NCBI RefSeq assembly: GCF_040958095.1
Contig: NC_091181.1
Coordinates: forward strand, 30,964,029 to 31,028,028
Length of the DNA stretch: 64,000 nt
Reading direction: 5' to 3'
Origin: Procambarus clarkii
Taxonomy: Eukaryota > Arthropoda > Malacostraca > Decapoda > Cambaridae
The position numbers and the translations under genes were made by a program. Below are positions 21,800-38,900 of this stretch, in pieces. The notes below the pieces were generated by a model, which had not been told where the DNA came from, searched no databases, and saw only the letters and a program-made list of their open reading frames with translations. Numbering within the stretch: position 1 is the stretch's first letter; every line of letters begins with the position of its first letter.

Positions 21800-22078
21800 C
21801 CACTACAGAGACCTGACAGCTTAAGTGTCAGGCCCCTGGCGCTTCGGATTCGTAGTCCTAATGTTCCGGATTCGATCCCCGGTTTGAGGAGGAAACAAAT
21901 GGGCAGAGTTTCTTTCACCCTGATGCCCCTGTTACCAAGCAGAAATAGGTATCTGGGAGTTACACAGCTGCTACGGGCTGCTTCCTGGGTGTGTGTAACA
22001 TAAAGGTAGCCTGGTCGAGGACCGGGCTGTGGGGATGCTAAACCCCGAAATCATCTCAAGATAACCATTATATAACAC
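21800..22078 (+). mobile_element. tRNA-derived SINE
   Basis: tRNA-like head with a B box 'ggattcgatcccc' at about 21869, then the body 'tgatgcccctgttacc', 'gctacgggctgcttcctgg' and the end 'ccccgaaatcatctcaagat'. Same family as 57430-57675 and, with a different head, 56410-56670; reversed at 61150-61355. Confidence 0.88.
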
Positions 22079-22079
22079 A

Positions 22080-23500
22080 AGAATAGACAAATCACAGATG
22101 TATCTCCTTCATGTGTTCCAATATATTTCACTCAAATATATATTTAGAAACTTAATTTTTTTAAATTTGTGAAAATGTTGTAAATGTACAATAGCTATAA
22201 TATTAGCATTTAGTTTGATATATTTGTTTTGCATTCTGAAGTGGAACTTTATCTTGGTTAAAGATATATTACCGAGTTTCATCCAGAGGTTTTTCAATCT
22301 TTTACAACTTGCTGCAGATTGAACAAGGCATTATTCAATTCACATCACACTGATCATGGCACCAAAATTATCAAGGAAAACTGTGATTTTTAGACATTAA
22401 AAAAAATTGGTGCCAGCTAATTGAAAAAACACAACCACCCAAACTACTGACTACCAGCTTGTCGCTTAGCATTGTCAGGTAGTGGCTATTTATGAAAAAT
22501 ACTTTTCCAAAATCTACATCGACAATTTCTTTAAATTTTTCTTTCATTCTGATTTTCCCTCCAAACTTCAACACACCAGTGTATGAAAAATGCTGGTTTC
22601 TACAAATGTAAAAGAGTTGTGGTTGCCCTAATTAGAGTAAGATAAGTATTCAGTATTTTAGTTTTGTCCTATGAGATCTGTGAGAAGTCTTGTCTCTGCC
22701 CTTCATACGAACAACAATAATCATTTCAAGAGAAATTGTTTGAAAATGGTGAATGGAGTGATTGAAGTGCTTTAATATTTATTAGTACTTGTAGCTGGTC
22801 TTCAGTGAATGACCCTTGGGAAGTTAAGGCTGACTTGCTGGCCAATAGCTAAACTACAGCACTGCACAGTAGCTTAATAACATGTTGTCTATGCACAAAA
22901 AAAATTATATCTCCCAGAACTTTTTTTGTTGTAATATTGTTAAAATGCAATCCTTTATCACTTAAAGAAAAAAGTGTGCGCGACATACGGCTGTGATAGG
23001 ACGAAGAAATCTGGCAGCATTCGGGTATTGACAGTGTGCATGCCAGCGACAGTGTGCTTGAGCCCGGCAGTGTGGCGGGGGTTGCTGCAGATATTTTTAC
23101 ATAATTACTGTATTTCAATGTCTCTTTTTTTTTTTTAATTTGTCTAATATATGACAAATTTGAGCTTTGTTATAGCTCATTAGCTAAATTTGAGCTTTGT
23201 TGTTATATCTCTATCTAAACGACATGCATTTCCATAGTCGGATGCAGTAATGTTATTACTTGTTAAACTTCTTACAGCATAGATATTAAAGCTTTTCCCA
23301 AAAAATACTCATGGGTTTGGTGCTGAAATAACATAACGTAACATTACCTGTTATTTGGTTAAATTTGCTGTTCCTCTTATAACTGACGCACACTCGACAG
23401 AGTATTGGTACTGTATGTTCAATAATGATTGGTAAACTACATTACAATATTCCACTTGAAACACAAAATTCAGTGCTAATAATTAACTTGTACAATTTCT
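22080..23500. other. Non-coding stretch before the Cdc42 ATG exon
   Basis: AT-rich DNA without recognised genes or repeats apart from short A/T runs and a local direct repeat ('aaatttgagctttgtt' at about 23156 and 23187). Presumably Cdc42 intron 1. Confidence 0.5.
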
Positions 23501-23522
23501 AATAGCCTGCTGGGGATCGTGA

Positions 23523-27630
<4,108 letters not shown>

Positions 27631-29362
27631 GGTAGGACACATCCACTGTAGACCTTGGAGGAGCCCCAAACATACACGATGTGCAAGATTGCCTTTAATG
27701 GTCAGTAGGGTTTTTGTGGAGTTAGGTTTGCCTCTGAAGCTTACTTGGATGAGAATTTGCCATTGTTACAACTACAGGAGTGTGTGTTTTATTATTACAA
27801 GGTATGTTCCAGTAGTGAATGATGGAAGATGCCAAAGTTTGCATTTCTTAGTGAATGAATGAAGCTTCATGCAGCTTTGGGGCTGAACTCCTTGAAATTT
27901 AAGCAACCTAAGCACAAGAAATGGCTGCCAGGTAACATGGGTGGAGGAGCGGTATTGTGCAGCAGAATACACTACTCGCACAACCTCCTTTTCCATCACA
28001 CCACAAACCTATTCAATCAATATATTTAGGTTTTAAGGCATATTGACTTTGATGGTCATTGTGTGCCTGTACCATAAACCTGTTGTGTTCCCATTTGCCC
28101 TATCCCTTTTTCCTGGGTCAGCATCCAACCTGTGCCACTTGAGGACCTGATGGTTCCATTTGGTTTGCTTCCAGTTAGGTCAAGTGTGTCCTTTTAGTTT
28201 TTTAGTTTTTCATGTAAACATTTCATGTTAACTTCTATAGAGACTATGAACACAAATATCATCCAATTCCAGTCATCTTTTAATTATCTGTTAGATTCAT
28301 TTTATTCATAAAACAGTGATGAACATCACAATTTTCAAGTTTATTAGTATTCACTCTTTCTCTCTTGCTCTCTTTCTCAACATTTAATGCATCTCATCAT
28401 ATTTACTAGTAATGGAATTAGAAGTGTTAATAATTAAAAAGTAACCAATATTTGTATGAGCTTAACTTCTGATATAACTGCCTCAGACTATCATAAGTTT
28501 CCTATTCTTACATAAACACTTATAACTGATGTGTATCTAATGACTATATCTTCTTTTTTATTGTAAAATAAGTGCAAATTTAGGAGTGTCAATGGATTAA
28601 ACCTTGGTTTTGTGGGCTCAGAGACCAAGATAATCCCCAAGACAAGACCATTGATTTAATATTATTATAATTACTATGTGGTGTGCCTGAGTAAGAAACT
28701 AGGTTTGAAGTAAGTGGCATTTATGCAAAGGGGTTATCAATTATTGTTCACATTAAAGCATGTTGTTCCCAGTGTTTTGTGTTCATGTACAGCAACAATG
28801 GCTTGTAATGAGTCGCCCACCTACTCAGTCCTAAGTGCTGACTATCGTATGGGTGCTACAAGACAATTGGGAACGTCTGATGTAGTAGAAATATATATAT
28901 ATTAACTTAGTAGTTGGCTCAATGGTATGAATCATTATTTTTGTACAAAATCTGTAAATCTGAAAGTAGTATTCCATGATTATCTAAATTTCTGCTGCTT
29001 CAGACACAAAGTTTGGTGATAACCAGATGGTTGGTAGCTACCTTGCCTCATGTTAACTAACCCACCACTGGTCTTGGTAGGGAGCTCTTGTTTAAAAATA
29101 ACCATAGTTGCCATGTCATGTTGACCATTGCAAATAGAAGACAGCTTGATTGTCTTTTAAAGTGTGATAAAATCTGATCATTTTGAGAGAGTTTGGTATT
29201 TATGGAGGGAGTTACAAATAAACCATTTGGATTGGATTGATTGTGTTATTGTTCCAGGTGTTTCAATGGCCCTTTAAAAGTGGCCATCTTCATTTGTTGA
29301 TCTCTCATGCAATGCAAATAACAAATGATTAACATTTTGCTTAAATACCAGTGTTGATCATA
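27631..29362 (+). other. Cdc42 3' untranslated region and flank
   Basis: After the TAG no gene is seen. The first AATAAA is at 29217-29222, followed by a T/G-rich stretch (ttgattgtgttattg), which would make a 3' UTR of about 1.6 kb. ATTAAA variants occur earlier (for example near 28754) and could give shorter forms. Confidence 0.5.
29217..29222 (+). terminator. Candidate poly(A) signal of Cdc42
   Basis: AATAAA with a downstream GT-rich element at 29240-29265. Confidence 0.45.
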
Positions 29363-29621
29363 TGCTTACAATAGCCCCAGTCGTGCATATCCTTGTTGAA
29401 TGTCCTGACTTCCGGGACGAGCGTGTCTTGTTTTCCGACCGTCCCCCCGCCGTCTCTTTGTGACTCGGATACTTTTGATATTGTTCGCCTTAGGCGTTTC
29501 TGTTCTCGTATTGGCGTCCTTAGTGATATTTAGCGCCCTCTGATTATCCTGCGCATTTGATGGTGTTACATAGCCTTCCCGGTTTGGTGCCTTTTTGATA
29601 ATTACTTGCTTACAATAGCCC
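29363..29621 (+). mobile_element. 5'-truncated LINE insertion with 15-bp target duplication
   Basis: tgcttacaatagccc flanks the insert at 29363-29377 and 29607-29621. The insert's + strand reads 'VHILVECPDFRDERV' (the Cys/His end of a LINE ORF; H-x-L-x-x-C-P) and 'CDSDTFDIVRLRRFCSRIG', then a stop and a short 3' UTR. It is GC-richer than its surroundings and the two duplications are identical, which suggests a fairly recent insertion. Confidence 0.88.
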
Positions 29622-30299
29622 ATTTGACCACCCAACATTCCATGGGATGGCCAGAAAATAATTTGAAGTCAGACTTAAGCTCCTAGTCCTACATCAGCAA
29701 ATGACAATGACTGTACATACCTAGGCCACCAGAGTGCTCTTCATTGTATGTATATGCAATTACCTAATTTTAGTTATAGGATGAGAGCTATGCTTGGGGG
29801 TGTCCCATCTTCCCAGTACTGTCAAATGACTGAAATTACTAACAGTTTTGGTATTCAACCCCTTCTCATTTAATATGTTTAATCACCTACCACTGTTTGC
29901 AAAACAACAATTTCTAATACTTTATGGCACCTTTTACGGTTGATCCAAGACCTTCTTGAAGTTGCTAGTTTCAAGAATTCCTGTCGATTTTGTCAATTCT
30001 AATTGCAGTACTACAGTGCATCCTTGCCCTAACAAAAAAATTCTTGGGACAGTCCAAAAAAATTGTATTTGGTATTAAATTAAATTATTTAAATTTTTAT
30101 GACACTTCATCACTGTGATGCAGGGTATGCGAATAATTTGGTCAGGTCTTCATCTGCAGATAATGAAAATTCCCAGAGATACTTATAGCAGTCTAAACTG
30201 AGCAGTAGTATTATCTAGGAGTCTGCTGGTGATCTATATCGCCATTGATTGGGTGATGCATAGATGTGTGGCTGCTCTTGCATGATAGTATGATAACAG

Positions 30300-31085
30300 A
30301 TGGAATTACTGGTGTTGATTTCACTTTCTCAATTTCTCCTTAAAAAGGCAGATTCTTTGGCTAACTCGTCAGCTCTTATCATTCATTTGGAGGCTAAATT
30401 TGAGATGAAATCCACATGAAATGGACTCTGTTACTTTCATTAATAATTTTGATGTGTGTGTGTCTAACTTCAGACACAAGCATGTTAAGTTATATCTTGA
30501 GGAGTTGAGTGCAATTAAGGATGATAGTCACTTACTATTAATGTATCAAGTTTTGAGACTTTTACACATTTCGGTGCAAGAAGCAAGGCAAATTGTTCGG
30601 TCTGAAGGGTAGAGGCCCTGTTGTTTTTACAGGCGCCCCACTCAAAACTTACAATTCAAATCTGGCCTCGGGCCAGGCTTGGAGTAGAACAACTCCCAGA
30701 ACCCCATCAAGCAGGAAAAATAAAAGCTATCACCCATTGTCAGGACAACTGCACTTTCACCTGCACGCATTGGGTGGTTCCCTACACCATTGTATTTTGA
30801 ATTCCACTCAAAAACAATGCTCAAGAGTCATATTTCCAATAGGCATTATATTTTAAAAACTGCAGGTCAATTTGGGCGGAACCATCAGTGTCATGCTGTC
30901 AGAGAGAATGCTTTGTGGGCAGAGCATCAATATTGCTTAAGGCTTTGAACTTTGCCTCAAGATGAAGCTTGGGCTGATTTCTAATTTGCTTCTTGGTTGG
31001 AAAGGTGGTACTCTCCCATGGTGCAGGAAAGCACTATTGTTCTCTCTTGGTAGACATGATAAATCTGATACCTTTTGAGTTCAGA
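30300..31085 (+). repeat. Unclassified retroelement-like repeat
   Basis: Contains an open stretch 30421-30612 and non-coding blocks 'aggcttggagtagaacaac' and 'cccagaaccccatcaagca', which I associate with high-copy crayfish repeats, plus 'atgaagcttgggctgatttc'. Family not determined; no motif identified. Confidence 0.35.
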
Positions 31086-31089
31086 TCAA

Positions 31090-31640
31090 GTTTTAGTTAT
31101 CCATTTGGAACAGTGAATAATAATAAATAAAATAAAGAAATTCTGGAGGGCTTCTGTGCAATGGTTAAGATAAGCTAGCCTAAGTATTTTTATACCAATT
31201 TGACAGTTAAGTTCAGTGACACGATCAGCGATGCCTGGAATTTTAAGTTCCCTTCTCATATTAAGTATCTTTGTGGTACAAGAGCACCCAAGGATTATCC
31301 TCAAGGCTTCGTTCTTCAATTTTCAAGCCCTCCAAGCTTGCTTTCAGGCATCAAAGCAAGCAGAGGTGCAGCATAATCCACTAAAGATCTGATGTATGCA
31401 AGGTACATCTCTTTTATAATTCTGGCATTGGCTCCAGCCTGAGTGATAACCTGCAACAGCTTTGAGCTTCTCTTTATACTGATGACAGAGTCTGAATACA
31501 ACAGGACCATACAGTGGCACCTCAAGGCCAAGGTATTTGAATTTATTTACATAGTCAAGCTGGGAGCCGCCATACATTTCAAGATCAGTGGGCATATTTG
31601 ACATGTAGGTTTTACATTTTAATTGGCCAGTTCATGGGAG
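31090..31640 (-). mobile_element. LINE fragment, C-terminal RT region, minus strand
   Basis: Minus-strand frames read in order 'VNKFKYLGLEVPLYG', 'ARIIKEMYLAYIRSLVDYAA', 'KNEALRIILGCSCTTKI', 'MRRELKIPGIADRVTELNCQ'. This is the usual thumb/C-terminal order of I/Jockey-type LINEs (FKYLGV..., YIRSxxDY, NxALRxxLG). It is spread over three frames, so inactive. It lies between the convergent Cdc42 and IGFBP-type genes. Confidence 0.78.
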
Positions 31641-31649
31641 TGTGTAATA

Positions 31650-32900
31650 TGATTAGTTACCCAGCATAACTTCTTGATCGTGTTTACTTACAAATATAAT
31701 ACAGCCAGTATTTGGCTTCTCTAACCAAAAGATTAAGAAGGTTAAGAGATTTGGTAATAGGAAATCATCATCATAATTTTTAAGTATAAAATGGCATAAA
31801 TATTGGTTAAGTGGTAAAAAATTAATTTCCAAGGAGAGGTGTTACTTAACAGCCTTCACTTAATCATCACAAAGCATTAACAAGTGTATTATAACCAAGA
31901 TTGTAAAGTATAAATTTTTGTCTTAAAGACATTGGTATTGGTTAAGCCTCAATAAATGTGAGATATCTGTGGTGGTCTTGGGTGACTAATTGCAGACAGT
32001 TTGCGGGGCAATTCCTTCATTAGTTTCTGAAGTCACATTTTGAAACCCTTTCTCTCAACCTTATTGTGCCTCAATAATGGTGAGCCAACTCTTGCATGTG
32101 AATGTCTGCAGGTATTGATCTATTTACTCTTTTGGATTTTTTGGATTTCTAGTGGCAAATTAGTAATGATCTTGCTATACATAACCTTCAGGATTTGGCA
32201 CATTTTGATAACTGCTTGTGATGTTCTTTTTAATAGTTACCTTCCATCATTATTTGTCCCTTATTTCTCTTCATTGTTACTTTGAAAATTGAAGTAATTT
32301 ACATCTCTTGCTATAATTCCTGAAAATACAGTACACGCAATAATGAAATCCTTATTAATGCTTGGCTAGACTTCTTATGCAGCCATCATTTGTATGCTCA
32401 AACTAGGATATATTTCTCAAGTAGTGCAGAGATGTTTCATGTTCAGTAGTTATTAAAGTTTGCAGTAGTTAGGAGTTGGATGGGGAATGGTGAAAAAAAG
32501 ACAAACTTCCTACAGTTTACTAAACACTTAATCAATAAAATAAAGCTCACAGTTTAACATTAAAAGTAATGATACCAGTGTAAATACTTAGTTACTTCTA
32601 GCCTAGTGACTTATTAAAATACTGTATGTAAATATTTCAAACAAGATGCATCTTAGAAGTATAAAATTCAATGAGTAAAATAGTGTTTCTGTTAATGCTA
32701 TTCTTAAATGGTGACTGAAGAAATAGATTACTACAACAGTTCTCACATTCACACACTATCTATAGAAGTACTAAAATTAATTTCAGATAATAGACAATAA
32801 AATATATAAAACTTAAGTGTAAAACTACAGTAAGTATATAAAGACTAAATACTATGGCAGTGCTCACAGCTGAAATTGTGCTGTCTCATTGCAGATTCTG
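31650..32900. other. Non-coding stretch, 3' side of the IGFBP-type gene
   Basis: AT-rich; presumably the IGFBP-type gene's 3' UTR in its right part. I find no minus-strand AATAAA (TTTATT on +) within the first few hundred bases. No repeat recognised. Confidence 0.4.
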
Positions 32901-32904
32901 ATGA

Positions 32905-35900
32905 TTACAGGTCTTGAATGGAACTTTCTTTTTCTCCTGAAAGTAAAGAAGACATAATAAATGTTGACGCTAAAATAACAAAACCATGATTATACTTTAT
33001 GCTGTATAGTGTACAGTATATGTAGTTCCCGAAACCAGCAACAGATGACATGAATTGACTTCGTTATTTATCTGACAAAATTATTATACAATATTATATT
33101 TACAGGGTTCCAATAGTACAATTGGGTTCCTTCTCGACTTGCAATAGAGAATTCCGAGTTTGAATCCTGGGTGGGATAGAAATGGTTGGGCGCTTTTCCT
33201 ATTACCTAATGCACCTGTTCACCTAGCAGTAAACAAGGTAACCACAAGTTAGTCAGCTTTTGTTGCATCCTGAGGAAGGTAAGTAATTTGCCTGGGGAGG
33301 AGGGGGGAGGGGGCTCGATATAAACCTAACATGTACTGTATGTATAAACTGGCTGCCTGTCCCCCTGACACAATGAATTATTACACATTTTAACTTTTTT
33401 TTTTTTTTTAAATGTTTAGTCTTTTAAAGTTAATCAGGAACGATCATGCCATTTCTGACTCCACTATGTGAGTCAATCGGTGATGATTTAAGGTATCACA
33501 TAAGATTTAAAAGTCCTACGTGTACAAAGGACTCGCATATACTTCCTCATGCTTCCAGTTTACTTCCAATAAACAGATACCATCTTGGAAAAAAATTGTG
33601 GGCATCCCTCAGGTGTGAAAGCCTTAATATTAAGAGGTGACCATAGGTAGAGCATGCCTCAGCAGCTCACAGCACTGCCATTGAGCTTGTGCCCACATGA
33701 TCACTAAATAATGACAAAATAAATACAGTAACTGCAATTATTTTGTAATGATAGTGTCATAGAAGATCCTAAATGTGATGGACTGTGTGTTATTGTTCTA
33801 AGCATAAATATGGTGTGCATCTTAATGACAAATATATTTGAGCATTCTGATGTTCCATACTTTATATTACAGTGCTGTATATACATTTCTCAAAGGACAC
33901 ACTATTAAATAATATTACTGCAAAAACAATGGTGAAAAACAAATCAAGAGACATCGAAATAAATATGTAAAAATATCTTTCACTACATTTCCCACCTGGC
34001 CTGGGAGTGGATTGCTCCACGAATTCTTTTGAAATCATTGCGAGATTTTCAGACCTGCAACACATCCAAAGTAACATAAAATAAAATTTTATGTTCCCAT
34101 GATCAAGAAATGCATTTGAACAACATTAGTAGACAACATATTTTATATTTTTTTCTTGGCCACTGGGGTGATGTCAGCTATACAAGGAGCACAGTGCAGG
34201 GGTTAACAGGCTGAGCATCACAAGTGATTAAGAAAGATATTCCTAATCTGACACTTCTGCTTATGGTACAAGTTCCTGGTAAGTTATTTATCAGAAAAAA
34301 GTGCCAAGCCATTACAACTACATAGCACTTGTAAGGGATCGGTTTGTCCTTGTGCTTGTTAACAAAACTCCACGACTAACCAACCCCCCAACTATACTGA
34401 TGGTTCAATCTAGGTACAGTTTTTCATAAAATTCTGGCACATGCATGGGCTGCACCAACTCTTCAATTATGACAAAGGCTGCATGAACGCACAAGCCATA
34501 GATCACTAAGAACTTTAAGTGACCCAACCAGGATTTGAACCCTCAGCGCAGGCCATGCATGTGCCAGAATAACTAGGAATGACAACTAGTGGCAGTCAGT
34601 GTAGCAGATAGTTTGCTAATTACATTCAATCAAATCAACAATTCTTATGGTCCCAATGATCATTTGAAGAGGTTGTAAGTAGTTTGATCTGTTCTTAGGT
34701 ACCAAAGTGAGTGGTTGATTGAGGTGTGTTCACTTGTCTTCTCGCCCGAAAACTCTGCGACAAGACAATTTAACAAAATTTTTCCCACAGTGGAGCTCAA
34801 AGTTGACCACAGTCTGGATTGATAGCAATAACCTGGGTGAATCCATGGCTAGGGAAGCAACCAAGGAAACACAGAAGCAATCATTTCATCCCACTTTATG
34901 CCTTATTTTTCTAAGGGCAAGCTAACTTCCACAAGAGTAAGAATGATGGAACTGGAATGTTAGCTACCTTCCAGTTTAAGTAACATGCACATGAACTTTG
35001 ACATCATTGAATTTACCTAGTGTCTGCTAAACATGTGAAATAAACTAAAGGATTAACCCTAATCAAGTATTGTATGCATGTTCCATACAGTTTTAAGGTG
35101 CTTGGAATGCAGTTAACTAATATGAATAATTAATTCTGCAACCATCTGTGTCAATGAGAACTTACCAGGTTTCTCTGTTGCAACAGAAGCAGAAGCACGA
35201 ACCTCTCCCTCAGAATTGGTAGCCACACAAGTGTAAGTACCAAGATTTGCCTTTGTAATACGCATTATCTGAACCCACCCAGTAACCATGTAAGGTTCAG
35301 GACCACCACGAACTTGAACAGCAAATGAAGGGTCATCACCTGGAAATAATAAAAATAGTGAAAAAAAGGCCTCAGAATAGGTTGTAAATATTGTGTCCTA
35401 TGTATTACATTATTTAAGGTAAAAATAGTGTGGATGGGTTGATTATGTATATACTGTATACTCAAATATTCAGAGCAGTCTGTATTGCTTTGTCAGCTGA
35501 GGAAGGTGCAGTGAATGGAAAGAAGGAATGAAGAATGGAGGAGGCAGCATCATAACATGCTACACAAAATCTACTTAGTTTTTATGATAGAACCACAACA
35601 AATTTGTAGGACAAAGATGATTGGGTTACTGCATTTATCTGTACCTACAAAAAAGCTTTTGACATTCCCACATAACAGGTTTTTCTAGAAAATGGAACAT
35701 ACTGAAATGGGTGACAATCTGACATGGATGAAAAATTGTCTGACAAAAATTTGGATGATACTCAGCCAATGTATCAGACTGGAGAAATGTTACAAGTAGT
35801 ATGCCACAGGATTCAGTTATATCACCATTAATGTTCATTGTCTATATGAATGCTCTACCAAAAGGAATACAGAATAATATAAATATGTTTGCTGATGATG

Positions 35901-38900
35901 TGAAGTTATTAGAGAAGTTAAGATATACAGTCTATTATCATGTCCTTCTAGAAGACCTGGACAAAATAAGTGTATGGAGCAACACTTGGCAAATGGAATT
36001 TAATGTGAATAAATGTCATACCTTGGAATGTAGAATAGGAGAAAATAGGCCACATGCAACATACAAATTGTGTGAAAAAAGAATTAAGGAATTCTGTTAA
36101 AGAAAAAGATCTACGGGTAGTTCTAGATAGAAAACTATCACCTTAAGAACACATAAAGAACAATAAGCAAGGAGCATATGCTATGCTTTCTAACTTTAGA
36201 ATTGCCATTATTTACTTGGATGGTGAAATATTAAAGAAATTTTTCACAACATTTGCATGACCAAAATTGGAATGTGCATTGGTTGTATGGTGCCCATATC
36301 TTAAGAAGCATATCAATAAACTGGAAAGGTGTAAAGATATGCAACCAAATTGCCCCCGGAACTGAAAAACATGAGCAACAAGAAGTGATTAGAGGTTAAC
36401 TATACTAAAGCTAGAAGACAGAAAATAAAGAGGTGATATGATCACCGAGTACAAAATTGACAAAATAATTTTTGAAAACTGCAACTTGAAGAACAAGAGG
36501 ACATAGATTCAAACTAAGTAAACAAAGTTGCCAAAGAAACATTAGAAAGTTCACTTCTGCAAACAGAGTGGTAGATGGTTGGAACGAATTATGTGAGTAG
36601 ATAGTCCTCATGGCGTAGTGGTAAGCACTCACCCGTCGCTTCATGAGGGCTTTGGCCTGGGTTCGAAGCCTGGCAGGGGAGGAATGACTGGGTGCCAATC
36701 CTTAACTATAGCCTCTGTTCACCCAGCAGTGAATGGGTACCTGGTTGTTAAACGATTTGGTGGGTCGTATTCCAGGGAAAATTAGTACAGTATTAAAGAC
36801 CTGCCCAACCTAATGCTATGCATGCTAGCGGCCTTACAAGAATGTAAGAACTCTTGTATATACAGTGTATAAATAAATAATAAAATAAAAAATTCATGAT
36901 GGATGCCAAAACCACCAATAGTTTTAAAGCATTATATGATAAAGTGCTGGGAAGACAGGACACCATGGGCATAGCTAATATTTTTTATTCCACATGGGTA
37001 ATTACGCAATTTTTTATATTTTATTTACTATGTCTATGAAAAAATAATGTGAATCGGTTAATTGGCTATGTACAGTATATGAGAAACGAAGGTATACATG
37101 GTTATTCGTACTAATAAACACTTTGTCTCCAATATTTCACTCTCATGGTTTTTAACTATTTTCACAGTAGTTGGTAAAGGTATTATTTACACTGTTTTGT
37201 ACTTTTAATTAAAAGTGATGTATCATAACAACAGTCATGTTGCTGAAGGTGGTAAGAGCAAAAGGAAATATATTTTCATTGAGCAGAAACTTTAATTTAA
37301 AAAATTGTGGAGAAAGCGCAGTACAGTACAGTATTTTATAATGATCTCTTTCTTGTCCTTCGACAATAAAGTGTTCTTTGGCTTAGTTTAATGTTTTAAT
37401 TATCAATGAAATGTTTTAGGTATTGGTGACTGGCTTAAAATCAAATAAATTTTAATAATTTCTGTCAAAAAATTGAGGACTACAAATACAGAGACGAAAA
37501 AGAACATAGATGAGAAAATTGAGTGTTTCACCCTTTTGTGATGGTGAGAACAATAATGCAAGCGCACGAGTACAAGTAAAAGCTGAACGTTCAAATACTG
37601 GTAAGTCAGAGGGATTGGAAATAGCAAAATCTCTTTAAAAATAAAGTTAAAGAATCTCTTTAACCTAATGGTTAAATGGCAAGTGGAAAATGGGGAATGT
37701 ATGACATATACTGCTAAATGTTTTAAGAGATAGGGACCAGGAGATGGAAATCAGTCCCTGCAAACAGGTGAGTATAAACACATACTATACATAAATAAGC
37801 AAAAATACATCAACAGTATAGATACAGCACTACAGATAAATATCCATTGAGACAAATGACAAAGACAGGAAAAAACAAAGTGGAAATTATCAGTCAAATA
37901 GGTCTATCTTTGTCTCATACACTGATAAAAAGATTTTAAGCTAAGTTCCCAAATACAAAACAATAATCAACTAATCACTACCATGAGTTTAAGTACACAC
38001 CTGGCAATTTGAATGATGATCCATCAGAAAGGTTCAGTTCCCAGGTAATATCTGGTACTGGGTAACCAGCAACCTCACAGTCCAGTACCAAAATGCTTCC
38101 AAGTGGTCTTATCTTATCTTCTGGCTTGGATTTGATCACAGGGGCTGTATATAAAAAGATTTATACCATTGTCATTTGAAAAATGTAATACAGTACAACA
38201 TAACGTTATATTCACTCCTTTTCCTTGAAGTCAAGGAGGGTTCGACTCTTCCAAGAGTTTGATTGTTTTGACTACAGCTATTAAATGAATAAGAATTGTT
38301 GGCATGAAATCTATTATGGAGTATTTCATTACTTATTAAAATGTGGACTGATTTAGTCATCGCTGATACTGTGATACAGTACTGTACTGTATCACAGTAG
38401 CGAGTAATACTTAAAAGTACTGTACTACTTTAAGTATTAAGTATCCTGTACTAAAGTATTCGAGTACTGTACTTAAAGTACAGTACTCGAATTTGGTTGT
38501 CTTTCTCATGCCTTACCTGTCTTGCAAGGACCTCTTACAGCAACATTGAGATCAGGTCTTTTTACAGTTTCCATTAAGAGGTGACAAAGAGTTGTGTAGG
38601 TGGTCCCGTCTGTCCCACACACTTCCCCTTGATCTTCACACTCACACGTGGCCTCACCAGTACCCTGCACAATGATACAAATATTCAAGTTTCCACTTCC
38701 TTTTGATATTATCTGTCTGAAACAGTTACTGTTATTCACTCACAAAGCTTTCCTACAATTTATTTACATTACATTTTAAAATATAAAATGTTTTGCACTC
38801 ATTGTATTCTTAAATTTGTTTACCAGTACTTGCCTCCATGCCCAATTCTTTAAAAAAAGTAAAAACCTTGCAATGATACATAACAGGTGCATGCATAAAA

